From Falsirhodobacter sp051195255 (GTDB lineage Bacteria > Pseudomonadota > Alphaproteobacteria > Rhodobacterales > Rhodobacteraceae): a stretch of 64,000 nt of DNA. The DNA is taken from positions 62,001 to 126,000 of the forward strand of contig NZ_JBNJLK010000003.1 in the NCBI RefSeq assembly GCF_051195255.1. Direction: 5' to 3'. The position numbers were made by a program, and so were the translations under genes. The first letter of the stretch is position 1, and each line of letters begins with the position of its first letter. Below the pieces are notes generated by a model that saw only the letters and a list, made by a program, of their open reading frames with translations, made no database searches and had not been told where the DNA came from. Below are positions 1 to 8,715 of the stretch, in pieces.

Positions 1-632
1 CCTGCCTGCACCAGCGCGTCCTGCATCGCCGCCGGTGCCAGCGCGGACAGGCGCAGTTCGCGGCAGCGCGACCGGATCGTGGGCAAGAGGCGCGAAGGCT
101 GGTGGCTGACAAGGATCAGCGTCACATCGGCGGGCGGTTCCTCCAGCAGCTTCAGAAGGGCGTTGGCGCCCGCCGGGGCCAGTTCGTCCGCCGCGTCCAC
201 GATCGCGACGCGCCGCCCGCCATCCGCCGCCGACAGGGTGAAGAAGCTTTTCATCTTCCGCACCTCGTCCACGCGGATGTCGGCGGACAGGGCCGATCCG
301 GTGGCGTTCGCGCCCCGGCGCAACAGGAACAGGCGCGGTTCGGACAGGGCGGCGATGCGGCGGGCCACGGGATGATCCGGCTCCACCTCCAACGAGTCGG
401 GGGCGAACATCCCCCCTTCCTGCGCCAGAAGGAAGCGGGCCATCCGCCAGGCCAGCGTCGCCTTGCCCACGCCGCGCGGGCCGGTGATCAGCCAGCCGTG
501 ATGCAGGCGGCCGGTGTTGAAGGCGTCCAGGAAGGCGGCCTCGGCCCGGTCATGGCCGAACAGGGTGCGGGTGTCGCGCGGGTGCGGCGCGCCGTCGACG
601 CGGTCGGGTTCGGGAAGCGTCACCTCGGCCAT
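1..632 (-). CDS. holB: DNA polymerase III delta-prime subunit (3' part outside window)
   Basis: Clamp-loader subunit of the replicative polymerase. The first 210 codons are visible and the gene runs off the left edge. The protein has a P-loop (GPRGVGKAT, about residues 51-59), the conserved segment NALLKLLEEPP (about 157-167) and the sensor-like SRC motif (about 188-190), all typical of the DnaX/HolB AAA+ family. The ATG overlaps the tmk stop by 4 bp (ATGA), so it is the third gene of the dac-tmk-holB operon and probably translationally coupled. DnaX is less likely given its position after tmk and its N-terminus. Confidence 0.93.
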   Translation of the reverse strand, partial: MAEVTLPEPDRVDGAPHPRDTRTLFGHDRAEAAFLDAFNTGRLHHGWLITGPRGVGKATLAWRMARFLLAQEGGMFAPDSLEVEPDHPVARRIAALSEPRLFLLRRGANATGSALSADIRVDEVRKMKSFFTLSAADGGRRVAIVDAADELAPAGANALLKLLEEPPADVTLILVSHQPSRLLPTIRSRCRELRLSALAPAAMQDALVQA

Positions 633-1252
633 CAGGCGCCCGCCAGATGGTCCAGCGTCGCGGCCAGCACGTCGGCGGCCACGGCGTCCGCGTCCTGCGC
701 GCCGTCGATGATGCGGAAGCGGGGGGCGGCGGCCAGCGACAAAAACCCGTCCCGCATCTGGCGTTGCAGGGACAAGCCCATATCTTCAAACCGCTGTTCG
801 CCGCCACGGCCGCGGGCGCGGGACAGGCCCAGGTCGGGGTCGATGTCGATCAGCAGGGTCAGGTCCGGGTCCAGCCCGATCATCGTGTCGTGCAGCAGGT
901 CCGCCTGCGCGGCAAGGCCCCCGCGCAACCCCTGATACATGCGCGTGCTGTCCACGAACCGGTCCGAGATGACGATGCCCCCCCGCCCCAGCGCCGGGAG
1001 GATCGTCTTTTCCAGATGGTCGCGGCGGGCGGCGGTGAACAGCAGAAGTTCGGTCGTGGCGGACCAGCGGTCGGGGTCGCCCTGAAGCAGAAGGCGGCGG
1101 ATCTCCTCCGCCCCCTCGCTGCCGCCGGGTTCGCGCGTCAGGGTCACGTCATGGCCGCGCGCGCGCAGGGCGTCCGCCAGCGCGCGGGCCTGCGTGGACT
1201 TGCCCGACCCGTCAATCCCCTCGAAGCTGAGAAAGCGACCGCCTGCGGTCAC
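632..1252 (-). CDS. tmk: Thymidylate kinase
   Basis: Phosphorylates dTMP to dTDP for DNA precursor synthesis in the cytoplasm. The 206-residue protein has the P-loop EGIDGSGKST (residues 11-20), the EPGGS motif (41-45) and the SDRF segment (about 96-99), all diagnostic for the family, and its length is normal. I chose the GTG at 1252, which overlaps the stop of the upstream carboxypeptidase gene as GTGA; an open frame continues upstream inside that gene but has no thymidylate kinase homology. It overlaps holB downstream by ATGA. Confidence 0.95.
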   Translation of the reverse strand: MTAGGRFLSFEGIDGSGKSTQARALADALRARGHDVTLTREPGGSEGAEEIRRLLLQGDPDRWSATTELLLFTAARRDHLEKTILPALGRGGIVISDRFVDSTRMYQGLRGGLAAQADLLHDTMIGLDPDLTLLIDIDPDLGLSRARGRGGEQRFEDMGLSLQRQMRDGFLSLAAAPRFRIIDGAQDADAVAADVLAATLDHLAGA

Positions 1253-2430
1253 TGGGCGGGCTGCTTGGCCGGGGCGGCCGCGTCGGCGGCCAGGAACCGG
1301 TCGGCCAGAACGCGGGCCGCCGTCATCAGCCGGGTGCCGAAGCCGCCCGGCGCCACGGCGCCTTCGGCCACCAGCGGAACCGTCTGTTCGCCCATGCCCG
1401 GAATGGTCACGCGCAGCGATCCCAGTTCCTGCCCCTGCGCCACGGGCGCGTCGACGGGGCCGGAATACACGATCTCGGCCGCGATCTGGTCCTGGAACTG
1501 CACGGGCACCAACAGCTTCACATCCTCGGCCGCCACAAGGCCCACATCCTGCGCCTGTCCCATCCACACCTCGGCCGTGCCCAGCCGTTCGCCCGCCTTC
1601 ACCACCGTCTTCTGGGTGAACTGCCGGAACGCGAAGTTGGAGATGGCTTCCGCCTCGGTCGCGCGGTCGGCGTTGCTTTGCAGGCCGTTGATCACGAAGA
1701 CGATCCGGCGGCCGTCCTGATCGGACTTCGCCGAACCGACAAGGCCGTAGCCCGACTGCTCGGTGTGGCCGGTCTTCAGCCCGTCGGCGTGCCAGTCGCC
1801 GGCCTGGATCTCCAGCAGCGGGTTGCGGTTGGCCGAGTTCGCGGGAACGCGGTTCATGTAGACGAAGGACTGGACCGAGAAGTTCTGGTACAGCTCGGGG
1901 AACTCCTCGATCAGGCGGACGGCCAGCGCGCCCAGATCGTGCATCGACATCAGGTGTTCCGGATCCGGCCAGCCCGAGGAGTTGACGAAGTGGGAATCGT
2001 TCAGGCCCAGCTGCTTGGCCCGGTCGTTCATCATCTTGGCGAAGTTTTCCTCGGTCCCGCCAAGGCCTTCGGCCACCACCACGCAGGCGTCGTTGCCCGA
2101 GTTCACGATGATGCCGTGGATCAGCTCCTCGACCGTGGGGCGGTCGTCGGGTTTGACGAACATCTTCGACCCGCCCATGCGCCAGGCCTTTTCGGACACG
2201 GGGAAGGTGGTGTCCATGGTGACGCGGCCGTCATGCAGCGCTTCGAACAGCATGTTCAGCGTCATCAGCTTCGACATCGACGCGGGGTGTTCGGGCGTGT
2301 GGGCGTTCTTGTCCAGAAGCACCGTGTGCGTGGTCATGTCGTAGACCCAGGCAGAGGTCGCACGCGTCTCGAACGCATGGCCGAGGGCCGGCACGGTTGT
2401 CAGAAGGAGGGCAATCATCAGCCGTTTCAT
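1249..2430 (-). CDS. D-alanyl-D-alanine carboxypeptidase (PBP5/6 family)
   Basis: Periplasmic peptidase that trims the terminal D-Ala of peptidoglycan pentapeptides. With the start at 2430 the protein has 393 residues: a signal peptide (MKRLMIALLLTTVPALGHA), the catalytic SxxK tetrad SMSK (51-54), SGN (111-113) and KTG (219-221), then a PBP5-type C-terminal domain and a C-terminal amphipathic stretch that could anchor it to the membrane. An earlier ATG at 2508 would add 26 residues ahead of the signal peptide, so I rejected it; GGGGAC precedes the chosen ATG. It is the first gene of the operon with tmk and holB. Confidence 0.93.
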   Translation of the reverse strand: MKRLMIALLLTTVPALGHAFETRATSAWVYDMTTHTVLLDKNAHTPEHPASMSKLMTLNMLFEALHDGRVTMDTTFPVSEKAWRMGGSKMFVKPDDRPTVEELIHGIIVNSGNDACVVVAEGLGGTEENFAKMMNDRAKQLGLNDSHFVNSSGWPDPEHLMSMHDLGALAVRLIEEFPELYQNFSVQSFVYMNRVPANSANRNPLLEIQAGDWHADGLKTGHTEQSGYGLVGSAKSDQDGRRIVFVINGLQSNADRATEAEAISNFAFRQFTQKTVVKAGERLGTAEVWMGQAQDVGLVAAEDVKLLVPVQFQDQIAAEIVYSGPVDAPVAQGQELGSLRVTIPGMGEQTVPLVAEGAVAPGGFGTRLMTAARVLADRFLAADAAAPAKQPAQ

Positions 2431-2583
2431 CGTGTCGGTCCCCATCATGGCGTTCTGCGCGGGCAGCATAAGGGGGCGGCGCGCCTGATGGAAGGGTGCC
2501 CACGACATCGTCAGGGGTTTCTTCCCCCGCCGTCAGCCGCTATGACACAGACGGTTTGACCAAGGACCGGAAAGGACCGCCAA

Positions 2584-3876
2584 ATGGCCAATGTCGTCGT
2601 CGTCGGCGCCCAGTGGGGTGACGAAGGAAAAGGCAAGATCGTGGACTGGCTTTCGGAACGCGCCGATGTGATCGCGCGCTTCCAAGGCGGTCACAACGCC
2701 GGCCACACGCTGGTCATCGGCGAGAAGGTGTTCAAGCTCTCGCTCCTGCCTTCGGGCATCGTGCGCGGCGGCAAGCTGAGCGTGATCGGCAACGGCGTCG
2801 TCCTGGACCCCTGGCACCTGGTCACCGAGATCGAGAAGCTGCGCGGGCAGGGGGTGGAGATCAACCCCGAGAACCTGATGATCGCGGAAAACGCGCCGCT
2901 GATCCTGCCGCTGCACGGCGAGCTGGACCGGGCGCGCGAAGGCCAGGCGGCGGTCGCGAAGATCGGCACCACCGGCCGCGGCATCGGCCCGGCCTATGAG
3001 GACAAGGTCGGCCGTCGCGCGATCCGCGTCGCCGATCTGGCCGATGACGCCACGCTGGAACTGCGCGTCGACCGCCTGCTGGTGCATCACGACGCGCTGC
3101 GCCGCGGCCTTGGGATGGAGCCGATCGACCGCGCCGACCTGCTGGCCAAGCTGCGGGAGATCGCGCCGCAGGTCCTGCCCTATGCCGCCCCCGTCTGGAA
3201 GGTGCTGACCGACGCCCGCCGCGCCGGCAAGCGCATCCTGTTCGAAGGGGCGCAGGGCGCGCTTCTGGACATCGATTTCGGCACCTATCCCTATGTCACC
3301 TCCTCGAACGTGATCGCGGGGCAGGCGGCGACGGGGACGGGGCTTGGCCCGAACTCCATCGGCTTCGTGCTGGGCATCGTGAAGGCCTACACCACCCGCG
3401 TGGGCGAAGGCCCATTCCCCGCCGAATTGCATGACGAGGACGGCCAGCGTTTGGGCGAACGCGGGCACGAATTCGGCACCGTCACGGGCCGCAAGCGTCG
3501 CTGCGGCTGGTTCGACGCGGTTCTGGTGCGCCAGACCTGCGCCACCTCGGGCGTGTCGGGCATCGCGCTGACGAAGCTGGATGTGCTGGACGGGTTCAAG
3601 ACGCTGAAGATTTGCGTGGGCTACGATCTGGACGGAAAACGTCTGGACCACCTGCCCATCGCCGCCGACCAGCAGGCCCGCTGCACCCCCATATACGAGG
3701 AGATGGACGGCTGGAGCGAATCGACCGCTGGCGCGCGGTCCTGGAACGACCTTCCGGCCGCCGCCATCAAGTATGTCCGCCGGATCGAGGAGCTGATCCA
3801 GTGCCCCGTCGCGCTGCTGTCGACGTCGCCCGAGCGGGACGACACGATCCTCGTCACCGATCCCTTCGCGGACTGA
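2584..3876 (+). CDS. purA: Adenylosuccinate synthetase
   Basis: Joins IMP and aspartate using GTP to form adenylosuccinate, the first committed step to AMP. The 430-residue protein carries the GTP-binding loop GDEGKGK at residues 12-18, the HNAGHT motif soon after, and the GTTGRGIGPAY segment, all family signatures; its length is normal. It stands alone on the plus strand between the divergent carboxypeptidase operon and a convergent gene whose stop lies 4 bp beyond its own. Confidence 0.98.
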   Translation: MANVVVVGAQWGDEGKGKIVDWLSERADVIARFQGGHNAGHTLVIGEKVFKLSLLPSGIVRGGKLSVIGNGVVLDPWHLVTEIEKLRGQGVEINPENLMIAENAPLILPLHGELDRAREGQAAVAKIGTTGRGIGPAYEDKVGRRAIRVADLADDATLELRVDRLLVHHDALRRGLGMEPIDRADLLAKLREIAPQVLPYAAPVWKVLTDARRAGKRILFEGAQGALLDIDFGTYPYVTSSNVIAGQAATGTGLGPNSIGFVLGIVKAYTTRVGEGPFPAELHDEDGQRLGERGHEFGTVTGRKRRCGWFDAVLVRQTCATSGVSGIALTKLDVLDGFKTLKICVGYDLDGKRLDHLPIAADQQARCTPIYEEMDGWSESTAGARSWNDLPAAAIKYVRRIEELIQCPVALLSTSPERDDTILVTDPFAD

Positions 3877-3880
3877 AGGG

Positions 3881-4540
3881 TCAGGGGCGGCCGTTCACCT
3901 CGCGCAGGAAGACCGAGCGCGAGGTGAGCGCGAAGCGTCCGCGGTCCTGCCGTTCGAGGATGGCGGCCGCGACCAGCGTCTCGAACCCTTCCACCATGTC
4001 TTCGTGGGTCAGCGAGGCGAGGCTGGCCACATGGCGCAGCACCTGTGGGCGGGTGAAGACCGGCCGCTGTTCCATGCGCAGCAGCCAGACGGCGGCGGCT
4101 TCGGCCAGTTCCGACGGCGTGTCGGCCCCCAGGCATTCGGCAAAGGCCGCAAACCCCGTGGACAGGGGCGCGGGTTCCGTTCGCAGGGCGGGGGATTCGG
4201 TTCTGGGACGATCCAGCCGTTCGGCGGCGCTGGCGGCCACGGCGGCGCGCAGGTGGCGGATGGCCGACTGGCGGCGCTGGTTCGCGGGTTCGCTCATCTG
4301 GGTGTCGGCTTCCCGGATCAACCGCTCTACCGAAGGGTCTTCGGCCGAAGGCGGGGTGGGTGGGGGCGTGTCCAGCCGCGGATGGGCCGGATGTTCGGCG
4401 CCGAACTGCCGGTCGGACGCGGCGACCGTGCGGAAATAATCCGCCACCTCCTGCATGAGGTTGAACGGATCCTCAAATCCCTCCAGAGTGCAGGAGAACG
4501 TCCCGTATGAGACGGTCATGATTTTCTTCGGTCCGTTCAT
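3881..4540 (-). CDS. Conserved-looking protein of unknown function (219 aa)
   Basis: I do not recognise a named family. Residues 1-45 form a compact block (MTVSYGTFSCTLEGFEDPF, then a helix ending in FGAEHP). A low-complexity, proline- and alanine-rich linker follows (about 50-120), then a helical C-terminal domain (about 125-215) ending RGRFALTSRSVFLRE that could be a winged helix. The N-terminal block resembles one I associate with longer proteins of unknown function in Rhodobacterales, but I cannot confirm that. No signal peptide or membrane segment is visible. It converges with purA and is divergent from the thiamine pyrophosphokinase gene. Confidence 0.7.
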   Translation of the reverse strand: MNGPKKIMTVSYGTFSCTLEGFEDPFNLMQEVADYFRTVAASDRQFGAEHPAHPRLDTPPPTPPSAEDPSVERLIREADTQMSEPANQRRQSAIRHLRAAVAASAAERLDRPRTESPALRTEPAPLSTGFAAFAECLGADTPSELAEAAAVWLLRMEQRPVFTRPQVLRHVASLASLTHEDMVEGFETLVAAAILERQDRGRFALTSRSVFLREVNGRP

Positions 4541-4654
4541 GTGGCGCTCGTCCCTCGGGCCCGATCCGGGTCGGCGGGTTGGATGTCAGATCGTGGTCAC
4601 TGCGGGAAGGGCGGCTCTTCCTCCGCCGTCTTTTCGTTACGGGCACTCACTCGC

Positions 4655-5323
4655 ATGATGGCGCAGATTGTTCAATCATCACACGCGGTGACGTTGATCG
4701 CGGGTGGCCCAGTGACTCGGCGTGATCTGCGTCTGGCCCTGTCGCGGGCGCCCGTCCTCGTGGCCGCCGACGGGGGGGCCGACCGTGCGCTGGCCTTGGG
4801 AAAGGAACCGGGGGCGGTGATCGGTGATCTCGATTCCATTTCCGCCGCCGCGCGGGCCCGTCTGGCGGACCGGCTGCATCACGTGACGGAACAGGACAGC
4901 ACGGATTTCGACAAGGCGCTGCGCAACATCGACGCGCCCTTCGTGCTGGCGGTGGGGGTGGCGGGGGCGCGGGTCGATCACGGATTCGCGGTGCTGAACG
5001 CGCTGGTGCGCCACCGTGGCCCGCCCTGCCTTCTGCTGGGGCCGGAGGACGTGATCTTTCACGCGCTGCACCCCCTAGACCTGCGGCTTTCGCCGGGGGA
5101 TCGCGTGTCGCTGTTTCCGATGACGCGGGTGATCGGTCGGTCGCAGGGGCTGGTCTGGCCCATCGACGGGCTGGATTTCGCGCCGGACGGCCGGATCGGC
5201 ACCTCCAACGCGGCCGAGGCGCGGCAGGTGCGGCTGGCCTTCGACGGGCCCGGAATGCTGGTGATGCTGCCGCGCCGGCGTCTGGACGCGGCGATCGCCG
5301 CCGTCAGCAGTTGGGAACGTTGA
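4655..5323 (+). CDS. Thiamine pyrophosphokinase
   Basis: Converts thiamine plus ATP to thiamine diphosphate, as needed when thiamine is salvaged. The 222-residue protein contains AADGGADRAL, IGDLDSIS and the DSTDFDKAL motif, which together identify the family, and a late RIGTSNAAE segment typical of its C-terminal domain. I chose the ATG at 4655 (a second ATG follows directly); the longer GTG-started frame from 4541 lacks homology. The 3' end overlaps sdaA on the other strand by 20 bp. It complements the thiamine operon at 46.6-53.2 kb, which has no such enzyme. Confidence 0.92.
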   Translation: MMAQIVQSSHAVTLIAGGPVTRRDLRLALSRAPVLVAADGGADRALALGKEPGAVIGDLDSISAAARARLADRLHHVTEQDSTDFDKALRNIDAPFVLAVGVAGARVDHGFAVLNALVRHRGPPCLLLGPEDVIFHALHPLDLRLSPGDRVSLFPMTRVIGRSQGLVWPIDGLDFAPDGRIGTSNAAEARQVRLAFDGPGMLVMLPRRRLDAAIAAVSSWER

Positions 5324-6674
5324 CCGCCAACCCGCCGAGCGAGGTTTCCTTGTATTTCTCGTGCATGTCACGGCCCGTCTGGCGCATCGTTTCCACGCAG
5401 GCGTCCAGGCTGACCAGATGCTGCCCGTCGCCCCGCAGGGCCAGACTGGCCGCAGACACGGCCTTGATCGCGCCCAACCCGTTGCGTTCGATGCAGGGCA
5501 CCTGAACCAGCCCCTTCACCGGATCGCAGGTCATGCCCAGATGATGCTCCAGCGCGATCTCGGCTGCGTTTTCCACCTGTGTGGGGCTGCCGCCCAGAAC
5601 GGCGCAAAGGCCCGCCGCCGCCATGGCGCTGGCCGAGCCGACTTCGGCCTGACAGCCGCATTCCGCGCCCGAGATGGAGGCGTTGTGCTTGACCAGCCCA
5701 CCGATGGCCGCCGCCGTCAGCAGGAAGTCGTCCAGCTTGGCGCGGCTGGCACCCGGCACATGGTCCAGCCAATAGCGGATCACGGCCGGCACCACGCCCG
5801 CGGCCCCATTCGTGGGCGCGGTGACGACCTGTCCGCCGGCCGCGTTCTCCTCGTTCACCGCCATGGCGTAAAGGGCGATCCAGTCGTTGATCGTGTGCGG
5901 GGCGACCATGTTCAGCCCGCGTTCGCGCAAAAGCTGGTCATGGATGTTCTGCGCCCGCCGACGCACGTTCAGCCCGCCCGGCAGGATGCCGTCACGCGCG
6001 ATCCCCCGGTCGATGCAGTCGGTCATCACCTGCCACAGGCGGTCGATGCCGGCGGTCAGGTCCGCTTCGGAACGCAGGGCCCGTTCGTTGGCCCGTTTCA
6101 TCTGCGCGATCGACAGGCCGGAGCGTGCGGCCATGGCCAGCATCTCGTCGCCATTGTGGAAGGCGTAGGGCACCCGCACTTCGGGCGTGGCGCTGCCATG
6201 GGCCAGTTCGTCCGCCGTCACCACGAATCCACCGCCGACGGAGTAGTAGGTTTCCTGCAGCAGCACATCGCCCTGCGCGTCGGTCGCGCGCAGGATCAGG
6301 CCGTTGGCATGGCCGGGCAAGGCGGGGCCGTAATCGAACAGCAGGTCCCGCTTCGGGTCGAAGGAAAGGTCCGGCAGCCCCGGCGGGCGGATGCGGCCGG
6401 TGCGGGTGATCTCGGTCAGCGTCTCCTCGGCCTTCGCCGCGTCGAAGGTGTCGGGAAGGAAACCGGCCAGACCCAGGATGGTGGCGCGGTCGGTGGCATG
6501 GCCGACGCCGGTAAAGGCCAGCGATCCGTGCAACGAGGCGCGCACCCCCACGGGCTGGAACGGGCTGCCGCGCAGCCGGTCCAGAAAGCGGCCCGCCGCC
6601 ACCATCGGCCCCATCGTATGGGACGAGGAGGGGCCCACGCCGATCTTGAAGATGTCGAAAACGGACAGGAACAT
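5304..6674 (-). CDS. sdaA: L-serine dehydratase (iron-sulfur, single chain)
   Basis: Deaminates L-serine to pyruvate and ammonia. The 456-residue chain fuses the beta-like N-terminal domain (SVFDIFKIGVGPSSSHTMGP at the start) and the alpha-like catalytic domain. The cysteines of ECGCQAEVGSA, MTCDPVKGL and VPCIERNG are positioned to ligate the 4Fe-4S cluster. The ATG at 6674 gives the usual MFLSVFDIF start; the upstream ATG at 6698 lies inside the previous gene. It follows a 135-residue orf by 10 bp and probably forms an operon with it and the aminotransferase gene. Confidence 0.95.
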   Translation of the reverse strand: MFLSVFDIFKIGVGPSSSHTMGPMVAAGRFLDRLRGSPFQPVGVRASLHGSLAFTGVGHATDRATILGLAGFLPDTFDAAKAEETLTEITRTGRIRPPGLPDLSFDPKRDLLFDYGPALPGHANGLILRATDAQGDVLLQETYYSVGGGFVVTADELAHGSATPEVRVPYAFHNGDEMLAMAARSGLSIAQMKRANERALRSEADLTAGIDRLWQVMTDCIDRGIARDGILPGGLNVRRRAQNIHDQLLRERGLNMVAPHTINDWIALYAMAVNEENAAGGQVVTAPTNGAAGVVPAVIRYWLDHVPGASRAKLDDFLLTAAAIGGLVKHNASISGAECGCQAEVGSASAMAAAGLCAVLGGSPTQVENAAEIALEHHLGMTCDPVKGLVQVPCIERNGLGAIKAVSAASLALRGDGQHLVSLDACVETMRQTGRDMHEKYKETSLGGLAVNVPNC

Positions 6675-6684
6675 GGGAACCGAC

Positions 6685-7092
6685 CTAGTCGGCGGCATCC
6701 TTCGTGGAACGGTCGGCGCGGCGGCGGACCAGAACGCCGCGCAGATCGTGCATCGCCATCAGCAGCCCTTCGGTGACCGCGTCGGCCTGCGCGTCGTCGG
6801 CGCGGCTTTGAAGCCACTGGGTGGTCAGGTTCATCTGCTCGATCATGCCCAGCGCTGCGTCGAACTCGCGCTGCGCCAGAACCTCGCGCCGGGCGGTGAT
6901 CCAGGCGCGGATCTCCTCCACCTCGGCGGGTTCAAGCTTCCGGTCGCCCTGCGTCTTGAACTCGCCCTTGCCGATGTTCACCGTCGCGACATGCTCCAGA
7001 TCCAGGCGACGCTGGCGGTTCTCCGTGTCCAGCCGGAACACGAAGGCGCCATTGTCGCGGATGCGGAAATAAAGGCCCGGAAGCTCTTTCAT
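6685..7092 (-). CDS. Conserved-looking protein of unknown function (135 aa)
   Basis: A soluble, charged protein without signal or membrane segments. The N-terminal half (KELPGLYFRIRDNGAFVFRL, then HVATVNIGKGEFK) looks like a small beta-sheet domain; the rest is helical, with a long acidic and basic helix (about 50-110) and a basic tail. Its ATG starts 2 bp after the stop of the aminotransferase gene and its stop lies 10 bp before sdaA, so it is surely co-transcribed. I cannot name a function; a role in amino-acid metabolism is only suggested by its neighbours. Confidence 0.75.
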   Translation of the reverse strand: MKELPGLYFRIRDNGAFVFRLDTENRQRRLDLEHVATVNIGKGEFKTQGDRKLEPAEVEEIRAWITARREVLAQREFDAALGMIEQMNLTTQWLQSRADDAQADAVTEGLLMAMHDLRGVLVRRRADRSTKDAAD

Positions 7093-7094
7093 CG

Positions 7095-8297
7095 TCAGCT
7101 CAGCCCGCGGCAGAAACGCTGGATTCGGGTGCAGGCCTCGCGCAGCACCTCGTCCGCCGTGGCGTAGCTGACGCGGAAGTTCGGGGACAGGCCAAAGGCC
7201 GCGCCGAAGACGACCGCAACGCCTTCTTCTTCCAGCAGGGCGCTGGCGAAAACTTCATCATCGGTGATGACGGTGCCCTTGGGCGATGTCTTGCCGATGC
7301 AGCCCGCGATGTCGGGATAGACATAGAACGCGCCTTCCGGCGTCGGGCAGGTGATGCCGGGCGCCTCGCTCAGCATGGACACGACCAGATCGCGGCGGCG
7401 CTGGAACAGGGCCTTGTTCTCGGTCAGGAACTCCTGCGGGCCCGTCAGGCCTTCCAGTGCGGCGTACTGTGACACCGAGGAGGGGTTCGAGGTCGATTGC
7501 GACTGGATCGTGCCCATCGCCTTGATCAGCTCTACCGGACCGGCGGCATAGCCGATGCGCCAGCCGGTCATGGCATAGGCCTTGCTGACGCCGTTGCAGG
7601 TCAACGTGCGGTCGTAGAGGCCGGGTTCGACCTGCGCCGGGGTGAAGAATTCGAAATCGTCAAAGACGAGGTGTTCGTACATGTCGTCCGACATCACCCA
7701 GACATGCGGGTGCTTCATCAGCACGTCCGTCAGGGCCTTCAACTCTTCTTTCGTGTAGCCCGCACCCGTGGGGTTCGAGGGGGAGTTGAAGATGAACCAT
7801 TTGGTCTTGGGCGTGATGGCGGCGTCCAGCGCTTCGGGCGACAGCTTGAAATTCGTCTCGATCCCGGCCACCACCGGCACGGGCGTGCCGCCGGCCAGAA
7901 GCACCATGTCGGGATAGCTGACCCAGTAGGGCGCGGGAATGATGACCTCGTCCCCCGGGTTCAGCGTGGCCACGAAGGCGTTGTACAGGATCTGCTTGCC
8001 GCCGGTGCCCACGGTCACCTGGTTCGGCTTGTAGGACAGGCCGTTCTCGCGCTGGAACTTGTCGCAGATGGCCTGCTTCAGTTCGGGGATGCCGTCGACG
8101 GCGGTGTATTTCGTCTTGCCTTCGTCGATGGCGCGCTTGGCCGCGTCCTTGATGTTCTGGGGCGTGTCGAAATCGGGTTCGCCCGCGCCCAGGCCGATCA
8201 CGTCGCGCCCGGCCGCCTTCAACTCGCGGGCCTTGTTGGTCACCGCGATGGTGGGGGACGGTTTGACACGCGACAGGGTGTCGGACAGGAAGGCCAT
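7095..8297 (-). CDS. aspC: Pyridoxal-phosphate aspartate aminotransferase (class I)
   Basis: Transfers the amino group between aspartate and 2-oxoglutarate; bacterial subgroup I-beta members often also accept prephenate. The 400-residue protein shows the class I fold features: GEPDFDTP near the N-terminus, NSPSNPTGAGY for cofactor contacts, the PLP lysine in NGVSKAYAMTGWRIGY, and a C-terminal substrate arginine in NFRVSYA. It heads a minus-strand operon with a 135-residue orf and sdaA, and is divergent from sdhE. The prephenate activity is an inference from the subgroup. Confidence 0.94.
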   Translation of the reverse strand: MAFLSDTLSRVKPSPTIAVTNKARELKAAGRDVIGLGAGEPDFDTPQNIKDAAKRAIDEGKTKYTAVDGIPELKQAICDKFQRENGLSYKPNQVTVGTGGKQILYNAFVATLNPGDEVIIPAPYWVSYPDMVLLAGGTPVPVVAGIETNFKLSPEALDAAITPKTKWFIFNSPSNPTGAGYTKEELKALTDVLMKHPHVWVMSDDMYEHLVFDDFEFFTPAQVEPGLYDRTLTCNGVSKAYAMTGWRIGYAAGPVELIKAMGTIQSQSTSNPSSVSQYAALEGLTGPQEFLTENKALFQRRRDLVVSMLSEAPGITCPTPEGAFYVYPDIAGCIGKTSPKGTVITDDEVFASALLEEEGVAVVFGAAFGLSPNFRVSYATADEVLREACTRIQRFCRGLS

Positions 8298-8388
8298 GAC
8301 GTTCCTCGATTTGAAGTTTTTGCGTTCCCGTCTTAGGGTGCGCGTGGGGACCGATCAAGCGTTTCCACGATGACAGGGGGAGAGAATC

Positions 8389-8652
8389 ATGAACGATGCC
8401 CGGAAGCGTCTGCACATGCGGTCATGGCGGCGGGGAATGAAGGAGATGGACCTTATCCTTGGACCGTGGGCCGATACACATCTTGCTGATCTGCCCGAAG
8501 ATACGGTTGCAATTTATGACAAAATTTTGCAAGAGAATGATCAGGACCTGCTTGCATGGATGCTTGGACAGCAGAAGATGCCGGAAGGTCCGATGAAGCC
8601 GTTGCTCGCAGAGATTGCAGAATTTGCGAAACAGCGGTTCCGGGGGCTATGA
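8389..8652 (+). CDS. sdhE: Succinate dehydrogenase assembly factor SdhE (FAD assembly)
   Basis: Small cytoplasmic chaperone that promotes covalent attachment of FAD to the succinate dehydrogenase flavoprotein. The 87-residue protein has the conserved SWRRGMKEMDLILG segment (RGxxE-type motif as RGMKE) and the helix-bundle pattern EDTVAIYDKILQENDQDLLAWMLG typical of the DUF339 family (quoted here as two parts: EDTVAIYDKIL and NDQDLLAWMLG). A strong ribosome site GGGGAGAG precedes the ATG. It is followed after 63 bp of AT-rich DNA by a MarR-type regulator. Confidence 0.92.
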   Translation: MNDARKRLHMRSWRRGMKEMDLILGPWADTHLADLPEDTVAIYDKILQENDQDLLAWMLGQQKMPEGPMKPLLAEIAEFAKQRFRGL

Positions 8653-8715
8653 ATTTTTACCATATGTTTCCCTTTTGTGCCGATTGTTGCTTTTTAACGA
8701 GTATGAGGAAAACGA

